Below, one piece after another: positions 8,323 through 16,617 of a stretch of 64,000 bases of DNA. The DNA comes from Candidatus Ruminimicrobiellum bubulum. Its GTDB lineage: Bacteria > Elusimicrobiota > Endomicrobiia > Endomicrobiales > Endomicrobiaceae. The notes under the pieces are model-generated. The model did not search any database. It was given only the letters and a program-made list of their open reading frames with translations, and was not told the DNA's origin. The stretch spans positions 1-64,000 of the forward strand of contig JAGCCP010000047.1 in NCBI GenBank assembly GCA_017651625.1. The letters run 5' to 3'. The translations under genes were made by a program, and so were the position numbers. Each line of letters begins with the position of its first letter. Within the stretch, counting starts at the first letter, position 1.

Positions 8323-9447
8323 CTATTTTTTTGAATAATTCTTTAAAGCATCTGTTATGGCCGGAATGAAAACTGCCTTTCTGGATGCATATGGCTCAAT
8401 CTTGTATGCCATATCATCAAAAACAACTTTGTCACCAAAAGTATTTTTAAGAATTTCGTTTGCCGCGGCATTAGAAGGTACAATATAGGTGACCGAAATA
8501 TCATCATGTAATATACTTATTAGTGTAAAAGACATATCCATTCCCGTCGATGACATTGTTAAAGACATTGTTGCTTTCATACGATCAATCATTTCTTTTG
8601 CTTCTTCTTCGGTGTATGTACCGACACAGCTGACAGAAATGTGTTTATCACCAATATTATATTCTTTATGGTCACTAAAAAATATTTCTTCGTCTGACAT
8701 ACCTTCATAAGAAATTAATGCTTTATACATCTTGCGACAGAAATCATCCGTATCTGAAATTCCGCCCAGTTTGCTAAGTTCTTTTACTGCTTCTCTATCA
8801 GCATAAGTTGTTGTGTTGTTTCTAAGGTTTTTCGTGTCCGATAAAATCGCACCTAACATTGCGATTGCGGCTTGTTTATCAGGCTCAATACCGTAATTGC
8901 GGTAACGAATCCAAGTGACTGTCGCTGCTGAACCTATTGGTCTGGCATCATAAATCAAAGGATTGGCAGTACTTACAGATCCGTCTCCGTGATGATCGAT
9001 AATACTGATGACTTTTGCATCCTTTAGTCCGTCAGCCGAATGCATGTAATCACTATGATCTACTAAAATCATATTTAGGCCTGAAGCATTTTTCAACAAT
9101 TTGGGCGTTTCCAGTCCTGCAGTTTTTAGAATAAAAGCTGTTTCGTGATTTATATTTCCGAGAACAACCGGAATTGCATTATAGCCCAGAGTTTGAAGTA
9201 AGTGTGCATATGCTATGGAACTACAGACACTATCCGAATCAGGACTTTTGTGCCCGGTTACATAGATTGGTCCATCGATTTTTCCTAATCCTTCTAAATC
9301 ACTACGATTCAAAAGAATATCGAAATTTTTTTCCGCTTGAAAATGTTCGGCTTCTATATTTTTACCTATATAGAAACCTCCGAGTCCTACCATGGCAAGA
9401 AGTATGAGAATATATCCGAATGTTATCCAACGATTTTTTTGTTTCAT
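8323..9447 (-). CDS. Membrane-anchored family II (DHH/DHHA2) inorganic pyrophosphatase-like protein
   Basis: The enzyme family hydrolyses pyrophosphate using Mn2+. The visible metal-binding motifs are GHKSPDSDS (65-73; H66, D70, D72), D130-H131, D151-H152-H153 and LSDT, and the C-terminal DHHA2 signature YASRK is present. Unlike the usual cytosolic enzymes it begins with a basic stretch and a single membrane segment (about 10-27), which by the positive-inside rule would place the catalytic part outside the cytoplasm. The gene is less AT-rich than its neighbours, has its own promoter, is convergent with dnaJ (12-base gap), and is followed by a dnaJ remnant. All of this indicates recent acquisition. 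A DHH phosphoesterase acting on another substrate is an alternative. Confidence 0.82.
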   Translation of the reverse strand: MKQKNRWITFGYILILLAMVGLGGFYIGKNIEAEHFQAEKNFDILLNRSDLEGLGKIDGPIYVTGHKSPDSDSVCSSIAYAHLLQTLGYNAIPVVLGNINHETAFILKTAGLETPKLLKNASGLNMILVDHSDYMHSADGLKDAKVISIIDHHGDGSVSTANPLIYDARPIGSAATVTWIRYRNYGIEPDKQAAIAMLGAILSDTKNLRNNTTTYADREAVKELSKLGGISDTDDFCRKMYKALISYEGMSDEEIFFSDHKEYNIGDKHISVSCVGTYTEEEAKEMIDRMKATMSLTMSSTGMDMSFTLISILHDDISVTYIVPSNAAANEILKNTFGDKVVFDDMAYKIEPYASRKAVFIPAITDALKNYSKK

Positions 9448-9476
9448 TTTATAATCCTCTCTTATTGATTGTGATG

Positions 9477-9505
9477 ATTATATCATATGCCTATTTTGAT
9501 AGCAA
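9477..9505 (-). promoter_or_regulatory. Sigma-70 type promoter of the pyrophosphatase gene
   Basis: On the minus strand TTGCTA (9505-9500) and TATAAT (9482-9477) are separated by 17 bases. Transcription would start about 20 bases before the ATG at 9447, which has AGAGG as its ribosome site. Confidence 0.65.
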
Positions 9506-9517
9506 CAGAAGAAATCA

Positions 9518-9568
9518 AAAAATTTTAACAATGAGCAAAAAAAAGCATTGTTTGAATTTGTAAAACCA
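9518..9568 (+). pseudogene. Remnant of the dnaJ 3' end
   Basis: Bases 9533-9567 match dnaJ bases 8209-8243 at 32 of 35 positions. In frame the remnant reads [17 protein letters not shown], compared with [17 protein letters not shown] in DnaJ. Similarity stops on both sides. It lies just beyond the pyrophosphatase gene, so it reads as a leftover of an older dnaJ tail displaced when that gene came in. Confidence 0.8.
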
Positions 9569-9597
9569 ATAATATGCTTATTTAAAATTAATAACTT

Positions 9598-9626
9598 TTG
9601 TTATTTTTTATATAAAATGATAAAAT
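9598..9626 (+). promoter_or_regulatory. Sigma-70 type promoter for the TPR-ispE-spoVG genes
   Basis: TTGTTA (9598-9603) and TAAAAT (9621-9626) are 17 bases apart and lie 27 bases before the ATG at 9654. A TATAAA starting at 9611 is an alternative -10 element. Confidence 0.5.
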
Positions 9627-9653
9627 AATACAAATTCATATTAAGAGAGAAAA

Positions 9654-11843
9654 ATGAAAAAAATATTAAGTTTAACAATTGCAATTTTATTTTGTTTTGA
9701 AAGCGCCGTGTTTGCTAACTATAGTGGGTACAAATCTTATATAAAGGGATTACTTGCTTTAAAAAACGGTAAAACAGATGTTGCTGTTTCCGAGTATGAA
9801 AGAACATTGTCTTACGATCCGGATGCTACAACCGTTTATAAAGATTTGGCACTTGTTTATTTACAACAAGGCGATGTTACAAAAGCTTTAGAGAGTGCGA
9901 AAAAACTTCAAGAACTTGAAAATGACAATGTAAAAACACAAATGTTTTTAGGTTCATTTTATCTTTCAATAAACGAAATGCTTTTAGCAAAACTTTGTTG
10001 GGAAAGAGTCTTGGAGCTTGAACCCGAAAACGAATCTGCAACAGTGTACTTGGCGGCATATTATTATTCCGATAACAAGTTAAAAGAATCAATTGATTAT
10101 TGGACAAAATTTTTGGAGCAACAACCTGAATCCGCAGAAGGATATTTTCAGCTCGGTTTAACACAAGAAAAACTTGGTATGCTCGATGAAGCATTACAAT
10201 CTTATAAAAAAGTTAATGAAATAAAATCCGAAGCACAAGAAGGATATTTGGCAAGAGCCAGAATTTACGAAAATAAAAAAGAATATAAACTTGCAATAGA
10301 TGAGTATAAAGAATATGCAAAACTTTTTTCCGGAAACGTTGCAATATTAACATATCTTGGCAAATGTTATTTTGAAGAAAAGAAATATGACGAAGCTGAA
10401 GAGGTAGTTTTAAAAGCAAAAGAAACTGCGCCTAACAATGTTGTTGTAAATTATCTTTTGGGAATGATATATGAGAAACAGGGTAAAATAGATGATGCAA
10501 TAGATGTTTTTGAATATATAATAAAATTGGAACCTACGGCATCGAATTATACGAGATTAGGTTATTATTATGCGTTGAAACAAAATTATAAAACAGCCGA
10601 AAAACAGTTCGATAAAGCATTAGAAAAAGAACCGTTAAATTCCGAAATTTTGTACTTGGCAGGACTGAATTATATAGATTCTAAAAAATATGAAAAAGCC
10701 AAAGAAGTATTGGAACAATCTTTATACTTGAGACCGGATTTTTCAGATGCAAAATTCTATTTAGCACTTGCTTATGATAAGTTGAAAAATTTCAATAAAA
10801 CCGAACAACTTTTAAAAGAGATAATAGAAGATGAACCGGATAATGTAAAAGCTTTAAATTATTTAGCTTATAGTTATACGGAAAAAACAATACATTTGGA
10901 TAAAGCAGAACAAATGCTCATAAAAGTTTTGAAATTGCAACCTACAGTTCCCGCATATTTAGATTCTATGGGTTGGTTGCATTATAAAAAAAGAAATTAT
11001 GAGTTAGCGGAAAAATATATATTTACTGCAATAAATTTAAAGCCACAGGTTTTCGATAAAGATTTGTATGAACATTTGGGAGATGTAAGTATAGAACTTA
11101 AAAAATTATCTCAATCGTGGTTAGCATATGCCGTAGCATACGATCTCGGTTCTTCTACAGCAAAGAAAAAATTGAATTTGTTGGATAAAAAATTTGCGCA
11201 AGAAAAAGAGTTGCAACAGGAAAAATTTAAAGTCATTGCCGAAAGAGCAATATTGAATTTTCACAGGATAGCATCTTTAAAAGCAGGTTATAAACTTAAT
11301 ATAAAAATGAGTGCCGCATCGGTATCTTCGTATATGACTGTTTCTTTTGCAAGAAGAATAGGGTTGAATTTCGATTTTCCTCCGAAATTATCTTTTCAAG
11401 GTGGCTCTGCTTTTGTAGATGAAGATACTGTGGAATTTTCACCTCAAGCAATTAAAGATAATATTCCAGATGAATTTGTTTCGATGTTTGATTTTGCAAA
11501 AATTGTTCAGTCCAAAAAATTTATAGAAATTCTTCTTTCTTCTCAAAAGAGTCAAAAGGGGAAAGATGTTATTTATAAAGGTGACGATTATACAATTAAA
11601 ATAGATTCAAGTACCGGAATGTTTAAAGAAATTTCAAAAAACAATAGCTTTATTTTGAAGTTAGGTAAATATAAAGAATTCAATACAATCTCAAAAATTC
11701 CGTCGACTGCAACATTTGAAGCAGAACAAACAAAGTTTAAATGTGTATGTACTTTAAACAAATCATCGTTGTTATCAAATCCGGAAATACAAAAATTAAT
11801 AAGGCAGTCTAAAAATGATAGTGAAAGCTCCGGCCAAGATTAA
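9654..11843 (+). CDS. Secreted TPR protein with possible LolA/LolB-like C-terminal domain
   Basis: A signal peptide (1-21, cleavage likely after SAVFA) precedes about a dozen tetratricopeptide repeats covering roughly 25-500. The last 190 residues are different: a predominantly beta region with YTIKIDSSTGMFKEI and a final alternating strand segment. That pattern resembles LolA/LolB-type lipoprotein carriers, although I cannot show homology by eye. In E. coli lolB lies directly upstream of ispE, and here this gene overlaps ispE by 29 bases, which fits the idea. No lipobox cysteine is present. It probably acts in the periplasm as an assembly scaffold. The TPR call is firm and the C-terminal call is speculative. 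Confidence 0.75.
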   Translation: MKKILSLTIAILFCFESAVFANYSGYKSYIKGLLALKNGKTDVAVSEYERTLSYDPDATTVYKDLALVYLQQGDVTKALESAKKLQELENDNVKTQMFLGSFYLSINEMLLAKLCWERVLELEPENESATVYLAAYYYSDNKLKESIDYWTKFLEQQPESAEGYFQLGLTQEKLGMLDEALQSYKKVNEIKSEAQEGYLARARIYENKKEYKLAIDEYKEYAKLFSGNVAILTYLGKCYFEEKKYDEAEEVVLKAKETAPNNVVVNYLLGMIYEKQGKIDDAIDVFEYIIKLEPTASNYTRLGYYYALKQNYKTAEKQFDKALEKEPLNSEILYLAGLNYIDSKKYEKAKEVLEQSLYLRPDFSDAKFYLALAYDKLKNFNKTEQLLKEIIEDEPDNVKALNYLAYSYTEKTIHLDKAEQMLIKVLKLQPTVPAYLDSMGWLHYKKRNYELAEKYIFTAINLKPQVFDKDLYEHLGDVSIELKKLSQSWLAYAVAYDLGSSTAKKKLNLLDKKFAQEKELQQEKFKVIAERAILNFHRIASLKAGYKLNIKMSAASVSSYMTVSFARRIGLNFDFPPKLSFQGGSAFVDEDTVEFSPQAIKDNIPDEFVSMFDFAKIVQSKKFIEILLSSQKSQKGKDVIYKGDDYTIKIDSSTGMFKEISKNNSFILKLGKYKEFNTISKIPSTATFEAEQTKFKCVCTLNKSSLLSNPEIQKLIRQSKNDSESSGQD

Positions 11844-12675
11844 TTTATATCTTGAAATTATAAACAAAAGATTCGATGGATATCACAATATAGAATCCGT
11901 TATGCATACGGTTTCCTTGTTTGATATTTTAGAATTTACACAAATTCCGGAAAACAAAATAGAACTGGTTTGTGATAATTTACAACTCTCGTTTGATATT
12001 AAAAAAAATCTTGTTTATAGAGCTGCGGAAAAAGTTAAAGAAAAATATAACATAAGTAGCGGTGTAAAAATAAAACTTACAAAAAATATTCCTATGGGTG
12101 CGGGATTGGGTGGCGGTTCTTCTGATGCCGCTGCTACAATTCTTGCTTTAAGTAAAATATGGAACATAAATGACGATATAAAAAATTTGGAATTGTTGGG
12201 TGCAAGTTTGGGAGCGGATGTTCCTTTTTTTATGACGGGTGGAACTGCAAAAATCTCAGGTATAGGGGACATTGTTGAAAAAATAAATACAAATTTTAAT
12301 GGTACTTTTGTGTTGGTGAAACCTAATTTTGGAGTATCAACACCATATGCTTATTCAAAGGTTAAATTCCCATTGACAAACCCCCATAAAATTAGTAAAA
12401 TCATCAACGACCTTGAAAAAGGTGTGTTTGATTTTGAAAGTGCAAAAGATCTTTTTTTTAATAGGTTTGAAGATTTTATCTTTGATGAATATCAAGAAAT
12501 AAAACAAATAAGGGAAGTTCTTGAAGATTTGGGATGTGCGAGTTTGATGTCGGGTTCTGGGGCTACTGTTTTTGGGTTAGTTCATGATAGAGAAAGTATA
12601 GATTTTATCTTAAATGAATTAAAAAAATGTGGCTGGAATGTTTGGGTTGCGAGCTCATTCGAAGTCAGCAAATAG
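11815..12675 (+). CDS. ispE: 4-diphosphocytidyl-2-C-methyl-D-erythritol kinase
   Basis: GHMP-family kinase that phosphorylates CDP-methylerythritol in the MEP pathway of isoprenoid synthesis. The 286-residue protein has the usual length, with the N-terminal KAPAKINLYL (K8, N10), the ATP-binding PMGAGLGGGSSDAAA at 93-107, the active-site aspartate in GADVPFF (D135) and a C-terminal SGSGATVFG. The start overlaps the end of the TPR gene, implying translational coupling. spoVG follows after 17 bases, an arrangement also seen near spoVG in Firmicutes. Confidence 0.96.
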   Translation: MIVKAPAKINLYLEIINKRFDGYHNIESVMHTVSLFDILEFTQIPENKIELVCDNLQLSFDIKKNLVYRAAEKVKEKYNISSGVKIKLTKNIPMGAGLGGGSSDAAATILALSKIWNINDDIKNLELLGASLGADVPFFMTGGTAKISGIGDIVEKINTNFNGTFVLVKPNFGVSTPYAYSKVKFPLTNPHKISKIINDLEKGVFDFESAKDLFFNRFEDFIFDEYQEIKQIREVLEDLGCASLMSGSGATVFGLVHDRESIDFILNELKKCGWNVWVASSFEVSK

Positions 12676-12692
12676 AGCTGAACGGAGGAGTT

Positions 12693-12977
12693 ATGAAAAT
12701 AACTGAGGTTAGAATTTTCCCAAAAGCAGAAGAAAAATTAAAAGCTTATGCGGCAATTACATTCGACAGTGTGTTTGTTGTTCACAATTTGAGAATTGTT
12801 AAAGGTGAGAAAGGTTTGATGGTTTGTATGCCTTCAAGAAAAAAGAACGATGGAACTTTCAAAGATATAGCTCATCCTATAACAAATGAGTTTAGAAGTG
12901 AGTTGGAAAAAGTTGTTTTGGATGCTTATGAAAAAAAGTTAGCTGAAGCACCGGCAACCGATACTCAAACAATATAA
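12693..12977 (+). CDS. spoVG: SpoVG family RNA/DNA-binding regulator
   Basis: Small regulator (94 residues from this start) with the family pattern MKITEVRIFP at the N-terminus, FVVHNLRIVKG in the middle and MPSRK, followed by the conserved FKDIAHPI. SpoVG proteins bind nucleic acids and affect septation and virulence genes in other bacteria; the role here is unknown. The ATG at 12693 is chosen because GGAGG lies just before it; the frame stays open back to 12627 but that part overlaps ispE. A tRNA-Gln gene starts seven bases after the stop. Confidence 0.95.
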   Translation: MKITEVRIFPKAEEKLKAYAAITFDSVFVVHNLRIVKGEKGLMVCMPSRKKNDGTFKDIAHPITNEFRSELEKVVLDAYEKKLAEAPATDTQTI

Positions 12978-12983
12978 TTTAAT

Positions 12984-13054
12984 TCCGAGATAGTGTAATG
13001 GTAGCACAAGGGAATTTGGATCCCTTCGTCTAGGTTCGAATCCTGGTCTCGGAG
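12984..13054 (+). tRNA. tRNA-Gln (anticodon TTG)
   Basis: A full cloverleaf can be drawn: acceptor arms TCCGAGA (12984-12990) and TCTCGGA (13047-13053) pair perfectly, the anticodon stem AGGGA/TCCCT closes a seven-base loop ATTTGGA with anticodon TTG, and the T loop contains GGTTCGAATCC. The discriminator base is G, as expected for glutamine. The CCA end is not encoded. Confidence 0.95.
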
Positions 13055-13067
13055 TTTTAAATATCTT

Positions 13068-13105
13068 AAAAAGAAACATTTTTTTATGAACTGTTTCTTT
13101 TTTTT
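13068..13105 (+). terminator. Intrinsic terminator after tRNA-Gln
   Basis: AAAAAGAAACA (13068-13078) pairs with TGTTTCTTTTT (from 13092) across a 13-base loop and runs into a T tract. It ends the TPR-ispE-spoVG-tRNA unit. Confidence 0.8.
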
Positions 13106-13120
13106 GTGTGTAAAAAAATA

Positions 13121-13149
13121 TTGAGTTTTTGATAAAAAAAATATATAAT
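13121..13149 (+). promoter_or_regulatory. Sigma-70 type promoter of the HIT/rpsU unit
   Basis: TTGAGT (13121-13126) and a perfect TATAAT (13144-13149) are spaced by 17 bases. The HIT gene starts at 13190. Confidence 0.7.
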
Positions 13150-13189
13150 TATTCAGTTAATTATTATATATATGTTTTTTGAGGTTTTT

Positions 13190-13531
13190 ATGGCGGATTG
13201 TCTCTTTTGTAAAATTATAGCCGGTGAAATACCTACAAATAAGGTTTATGAGGATGATAAAGTTTTGGCTTTTGGTGATATAAATCCTCAGGCTCCGGTT
13301 CATATTTTGATTATTCCTAAAAAACATATTAAAAGTCTCGATGATGTTTCCAGTGAAGATATTGAGTTGTTGGGACACATACAGCTTGTTGCAAGTAAGT
13401 TGGCAAAAGATAACAATTTGAACGATGGATATAGACTTGTAAACAATTGCGGAGTTGATGGCGGGCAGACGGTTGCTCATATTCATTATCATTTGCTTGG
13501 CGGCAGAACTTTCGGTTGGCCTCCGGGTTAG
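13190..13531 (+). CDS. HIT family nucleotide hydrolase/transferase (HinT-like)
   Basis: Histidine-triad protein that probably hydrolyses AMP-linked compounds such as adenosine phosphoramidates. With the ATG at 13190 it has 113 residues and begins MADCLFCKIIAGEIP, the standard opening of the HinT branch. The triad is HIHYH at 97-101, followed by LLGGR. The ATG at 13172 is less likely because GAGGT sits four bases before 13190. It lies 38 bases upstream of rpsU and likely shares its transcript. Confidence 0.93.
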   Translation: MADCLFCKIIAGEIPTNKVYEDDKVLAFGDINPQAPVHILIIPKKHIKSLDDVSSEDIELLGHIQLVASKLAKDNNLNDGYRLVNNCGVDGGQTVAHIHYHLLGGRTFGWPPG

Positions 13532-13569
13532 AATATTTAAGACGGAAAAAAAGGTGGTGTAAAACTTAA

Positions 13570-13776
13570 ATGGTTAGTGTTAAAGTAAGAGATGGCGAAT
13601 CAATAGAAGAAGCTATCAGAAGATTTAAAAGAGAATGTGAAAGAAACGGAATAATGCAAGAGATTAAAAAGAGAGAATTCTATAAATCTCCTAGTGTTAT
13701 AAAAAAAGAAAAACTTGCTGAAGCTAAAAGAAAAATTCGTCGTAAAATGATGAAAGACAACAATTGGTCAAGATAA
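13570..13776 (+). CDS. rpsU: 30S ribosomal protein S21
   Basis: Small basic ribosomal protein of 68 residues. The N-terminal MVSVKVRDGESIEEAIRRFK and the arginine/lysine-rich REFYKSPS region identify S21. It is the first gene of the macromolecular synthesis operon (rpsU, dnaG, rpoD), here with a nif3-like gene inserted. A ribosome site (GGTGGT) lies 11 bases upstream. Confidence 0.96.
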   Translation: MVSVKVRDGESIEEAIRRFKRECERNGIMQEIKKREFYKSPSVIKKEKLAEAKRKIRRKMMKDNNWSR

Positions 13777-13809
13777 TCAGTTGATAAATTTGTTGAAAAA
13801 TTATTAAAT

Positions 13810-13847
13810 AAAGGGGGATATTCGGTAGTATTGAGAATGTCCCCTTT
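13810..13847 (+). terminator. Hairpin between rpsU and the nif3-like gene (attenuator or terminator)
   Basis: AAAGGGGGATATTC (13810-13823) pairs with GAATGTCCCCTTTG (13834-13847) over a ten-base loop, followed by a T-rich run. In E. coli a terminator in the same place after rpsU uncouples S21 synthesis from dnaG and rpoD, so a similar role is plausible. Confidence 0.65.
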
Positions 13848-13876
13848 GTTTGCATTTTTGTTAAAGGGAGGTTTAT

Positions 13877-14833
13877 ATGAATTTGAAGCAAATGTACGAT
13901 TTTTTTGTACAAGCAGGAATAAACAATGATCCTCGTGGCAAAGATGAAGTTAATACAAAATTAAAAGAAATAAATGAAAAATATAATAAATTAGATAAAC
14001 AGGCAAAAGAAGATTTTGATGTTGATTTGTTGACCAATCCTTATGCGGATTCAAGAATAATTTTTGGAACCGGTGATGAAGAAATAAAAACAATAATGGT
14101 TGGTATTGATATAGAAGCTCCGGAACTTTTGATTGCTAATCAACTAAGGCTTTCCGGTAAAAAAATAGATGTAGTTTTAGGCCATCATCCTAAAGGAAAA
14201 GCTTTTTCTACTTTTTATCAGGTCATAGGTATGCAGGCAGAAATAAATGAAGTACAGGGAGTACCTATAAATGTTTCGGAAAAACTTATAGGTTCAAGAG
14301 CTGATGAAGTAGGAAGAAGTGTTGCGGGAAGTAATCATCAAAGAGTTTATGATGCTGCAAGACTTTTAAATATTCCGATGATGACAGCACATACTGTTGC
14401 CGATAATCATGTTGTAAAATTTTTGCAAAGCAGTTTGGATGCACTAAAACCGAGATATTTAAAAGATATAATGGAGTTCTTAAAAGATATTCCCGAATAT
14501 AAATATGCAAAAACATTCGGTAACGGACCGACTATATTGTGTGGAAGCAAAGATTCGAAATGCGGTAAAATTTTTGTTGATATGACAGGTGGAACGGAAG
14601 GTCCTATAGAAATGATAGAAAAACTTGCTAATGCAGGGGTAGGAACGATTGTTGGAATGCATTTTAGCGAGAAACATTATAAAGAGATGGGAAAATATAA
14701 AATAAATGCCGTTGTTGCAGGTCATATTTCTTCGGATAATCTCGGAGTAAACTTAATGCTCGACGGATTAGAAAAGAAATACGGGCAATTGGAATTTATT
14801 GAATGTTCAGGATTTAGAAGATTTAGAAGATAA
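13877..14833 (+). CDS. Nif3/DUF34-like dinuclear metal-binding protein
   Basis: The Nif3 (DUF34) family binds two metal ions and has been linked to GTP cyclohydrolase-like folds without an agreed function. The 318-residue protein shows the family motifs VLGHHPKGK near 100 and, near the C-terminus, a VVAGHISSDNLGVN block that supplies metal ligands, plus a histidine-containing GMHFSEKHYKE. It has an N-terminal extension compared with short Nif3 proteins. GGGAGG precedes the ATG. Its stop overlaps the dnaG start (TAATG), so it is coupled to the macromolecular synthesis operon. Confidence 0.82.
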   Translation: MNLKQMYDFFVQAGINNDPRGKDEVNTKLKEINEKYNKLDKQAKEDFDVDLLTNPYADSRIIFGTGDEEIKTIMVGIDIEAPELLIANQLRLSGKKIDVVLGHHPKGKAFSTFYQVIGMQAEINEVQGVPINVSEKLIGSRADEVGRSVAGSNHQRVYDAARLLNIPMMTAHTVADNHVVKFLQSSLDALKPRYLKDIMEFLKDIPEYKYAKTFGNGPTILCGSKDSKCGKIFVDMTGGTEGPIEMIEKLANAGVGTIVGMHFSEKHYKEMGKYKINAVVAGHISSDNLGVNLMLDGLEKKYGQLEFIECSGFRRFRR

Positions 14834-16617
14834 TGTCTATACCGGATCAAGTAATAGAACAAATAAGAACGGCTTCCGATATTGTATCCGTAATCGGGGA
14901 TTATGTACCCGATTTAAAGAAAGCCGGAAGAAATTTTAAATGCTGTTGTCCTTTCCACACGGAAAAGACACCTTCATTTATCGTTAGTCCGGAAAAGGGA
15001 ATTTTTAGATGCTTTGGTTGCGGTGTAGCGGGTGATGTATTTAAGTTTGTTATGCTCATTGAAAATATCTCGTGGATAGAATCTGTTAAAAAACTTGCCG
15101 AAAAAAACGGAATAACAATACAAGAAACTTTTAACGAGAAATATTCCGTATCAGAAAAAACAAAGATATTTGAATTGTTGGAAATGACGGCAAAATTTTA
15201 TAACAGATGCCTTTTGGAAACCAAGGCGGCTTCTTTTGCAAGAGATTATGTTAAACAAAGAGGTATGACCGACGCGACTATCGAAAAATTTATGATAGGT
15301 TATGCTCCAAAAGGAAAACTACTTGAATCTGCTAAAAAAAAGGGCTATGCTTATGACATACTTTCAAAAGCGGGTCTTTTTACGAAAACCGATTTTGGAA
15401 GTATTTTTGAATATATGTCAGAGAGACTTGTATTTCCTATACTGGACATACAAGGCAGGGTTGTTGCTTTTGGTGGAAGGACATTAGCAGATAGTAAAGC
15501 AAAATATTTGAATACGCCTGAAACAATTGTGTATTCAAAGTCGTCTAATTTGTATGGACTTTATCAAACTTTACCTGAACTAAGGAAAGAAAAGTCTATA
15601 ATTGTCGTTGAAGGTTATATGGATGTTGTTCTTTCTCAACAATATGGAGTATCCGGAGCAGTTGCTCCGTTAGGAACGGCATTTACACAGCAACAGGCAA
15701 AACTTATAAACAGATATGCTGATTCTGTTACGTTGTTGTTTGATCCCGACGATGCCGGAAGAACGGCAACTCAAAGAGCATTGGAAATTTGTGCGGAAAA
15801 CAATATGTCCGTTAAAACATCAAGTTTGCCCGAGGGCGTAGATCCAGACGAATATTTGTTGGAAAACGGGAAAGATAGTTTTTATAATTTGATAAATAAA
15901 AATTCTAAAACCGCAATAGAGTTTGTGGTAGATAGGGTTTTGGCACATACGGATATTAAGACGGCACAAAATAAAGCAAAAGCTGTATCTTTGCTGTTGG
16001 ATTTCGTTGAGAAAAATAAAAATGTAATTGTGCAAAGAGAATACGTTAAATTTATTGCACAAAAATTAAATATAGAAGAAGATGTTGTTTGGCAGGAATT
16101 TAAAAGAAAAACTGTTTTTAAAGTAAATATACAAGAAGATAAATTTGTAGAGAAAAATGATTTTAAACAAAAAACATCTTTGGAAGAAAAATTATTAAAA
16201 TTTTTGTTGGATATAAGTAACAGACAATATATAAAAAAAGTAAATAAAGATTGTTTTAGCGATACCAATTGTATTGCTATATACAATATGCTCTTAGAAA
16301 ACGAAAATATTTCGATACCACAGATTTTGTCTAAAATAAATGATAAAAGACAGGAACAGTGGTTTTCTAAGATAGCAATTGTAAACGAACAAACAGCAGC
16401 CGAAGACGGCAATGGAAAAGATGAAAATTCTGTAGAACTATACGAAACTTTTAATATTTTGTGTAGGGATGTAGAATTGGAAAAATTGAAAAAAGAAAGA
16501 AAGTTACTTGAAAAAGAAGTATTGTTGATGACCGAGGGAAAAATTGCATCCGATAAGGATAAAATAAATAGGTACCTCAGGTTAACATCTCAAATTAAGG
16601 GATCGGGGAAAAAGTAA
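14833..16617 (+). CDS. dnaG: DNA primase
   Basis: Makes RNA primers at the replication fork. The 594 residues contain the CHC2 zinc finger (C39, H42, C60, C63), the primase core, and the TOPRIM domain with VVEGYMDV and the acidic [10 protein letters not shown]. The C-terminal helicase-binding region is diverged but of normal length. The start codon overlaps the previous stop, and the rpoD ATG overlaps the dnaG stop (TAATGG), so the three genes are translationally linked. Confidence 0.98.
   Translation: MSIPDQVIEQIRTASDIVSVIGDYVPDLKKAGRNFKCCCPFHTEKTPSFIVSPEKGIFRCFGCGVAGDVFKFVMLIENISWIESVKKLAEKNGITIQETFNEKYSVSEKTKIFELLEMTAKFYNRCLLETKAASFARDYVKQRGMTDATIEKFMIGYAPKGKLLESAKKKGYAYDILSKAGLFTKTDFGSIFEYMSERLVFPILDIQGRVVAFGGRTLADSKAKYLNTPETIVYSKSSNLYGLYQTLPELRKEKSIIVVEGYMDVVLSQQYGVSGAVAPLGTAFTQQQAKLINRYADSVTLLFDPDDAGRTATQRALEICAENNMSVKTSSLPEGVDPDEYLLENGKDSFYNLINKNSKTAIEFVVDRVLAHTDIKTAQNKAKAVSLLLDFVEKNKNVIVQREYVKFIAQKLNIEEDVVWQEFKRKTVFKVNIQEDKFVEKNDFKQKTSLEEKLLKFLLDISNRQYIKKVNKDCFSDTNCIAIYNMLLENENISIPQILSKINDKRQEQWFSKIAIVNEQTAAEDGNGKDENSVELYETFNILCRDVELEKLKKERKLLEKEVLLMTEGKIASDKDKINRYLRLTSQIKGSGKK

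Noticed and set aside
8311-9570. Transposon or integrase in the pyrophosphatase insertion
   Set aside because: No transposase, integrase or terminal inverted repeats are visible; only the dnaJ scar supports insertion.
15882-16412. 176-codon open frame on the minus strand within dnaG
   Set aside because: Composition is the complement of dnaG coding sequence, with no ribosome site or recognisable motif.
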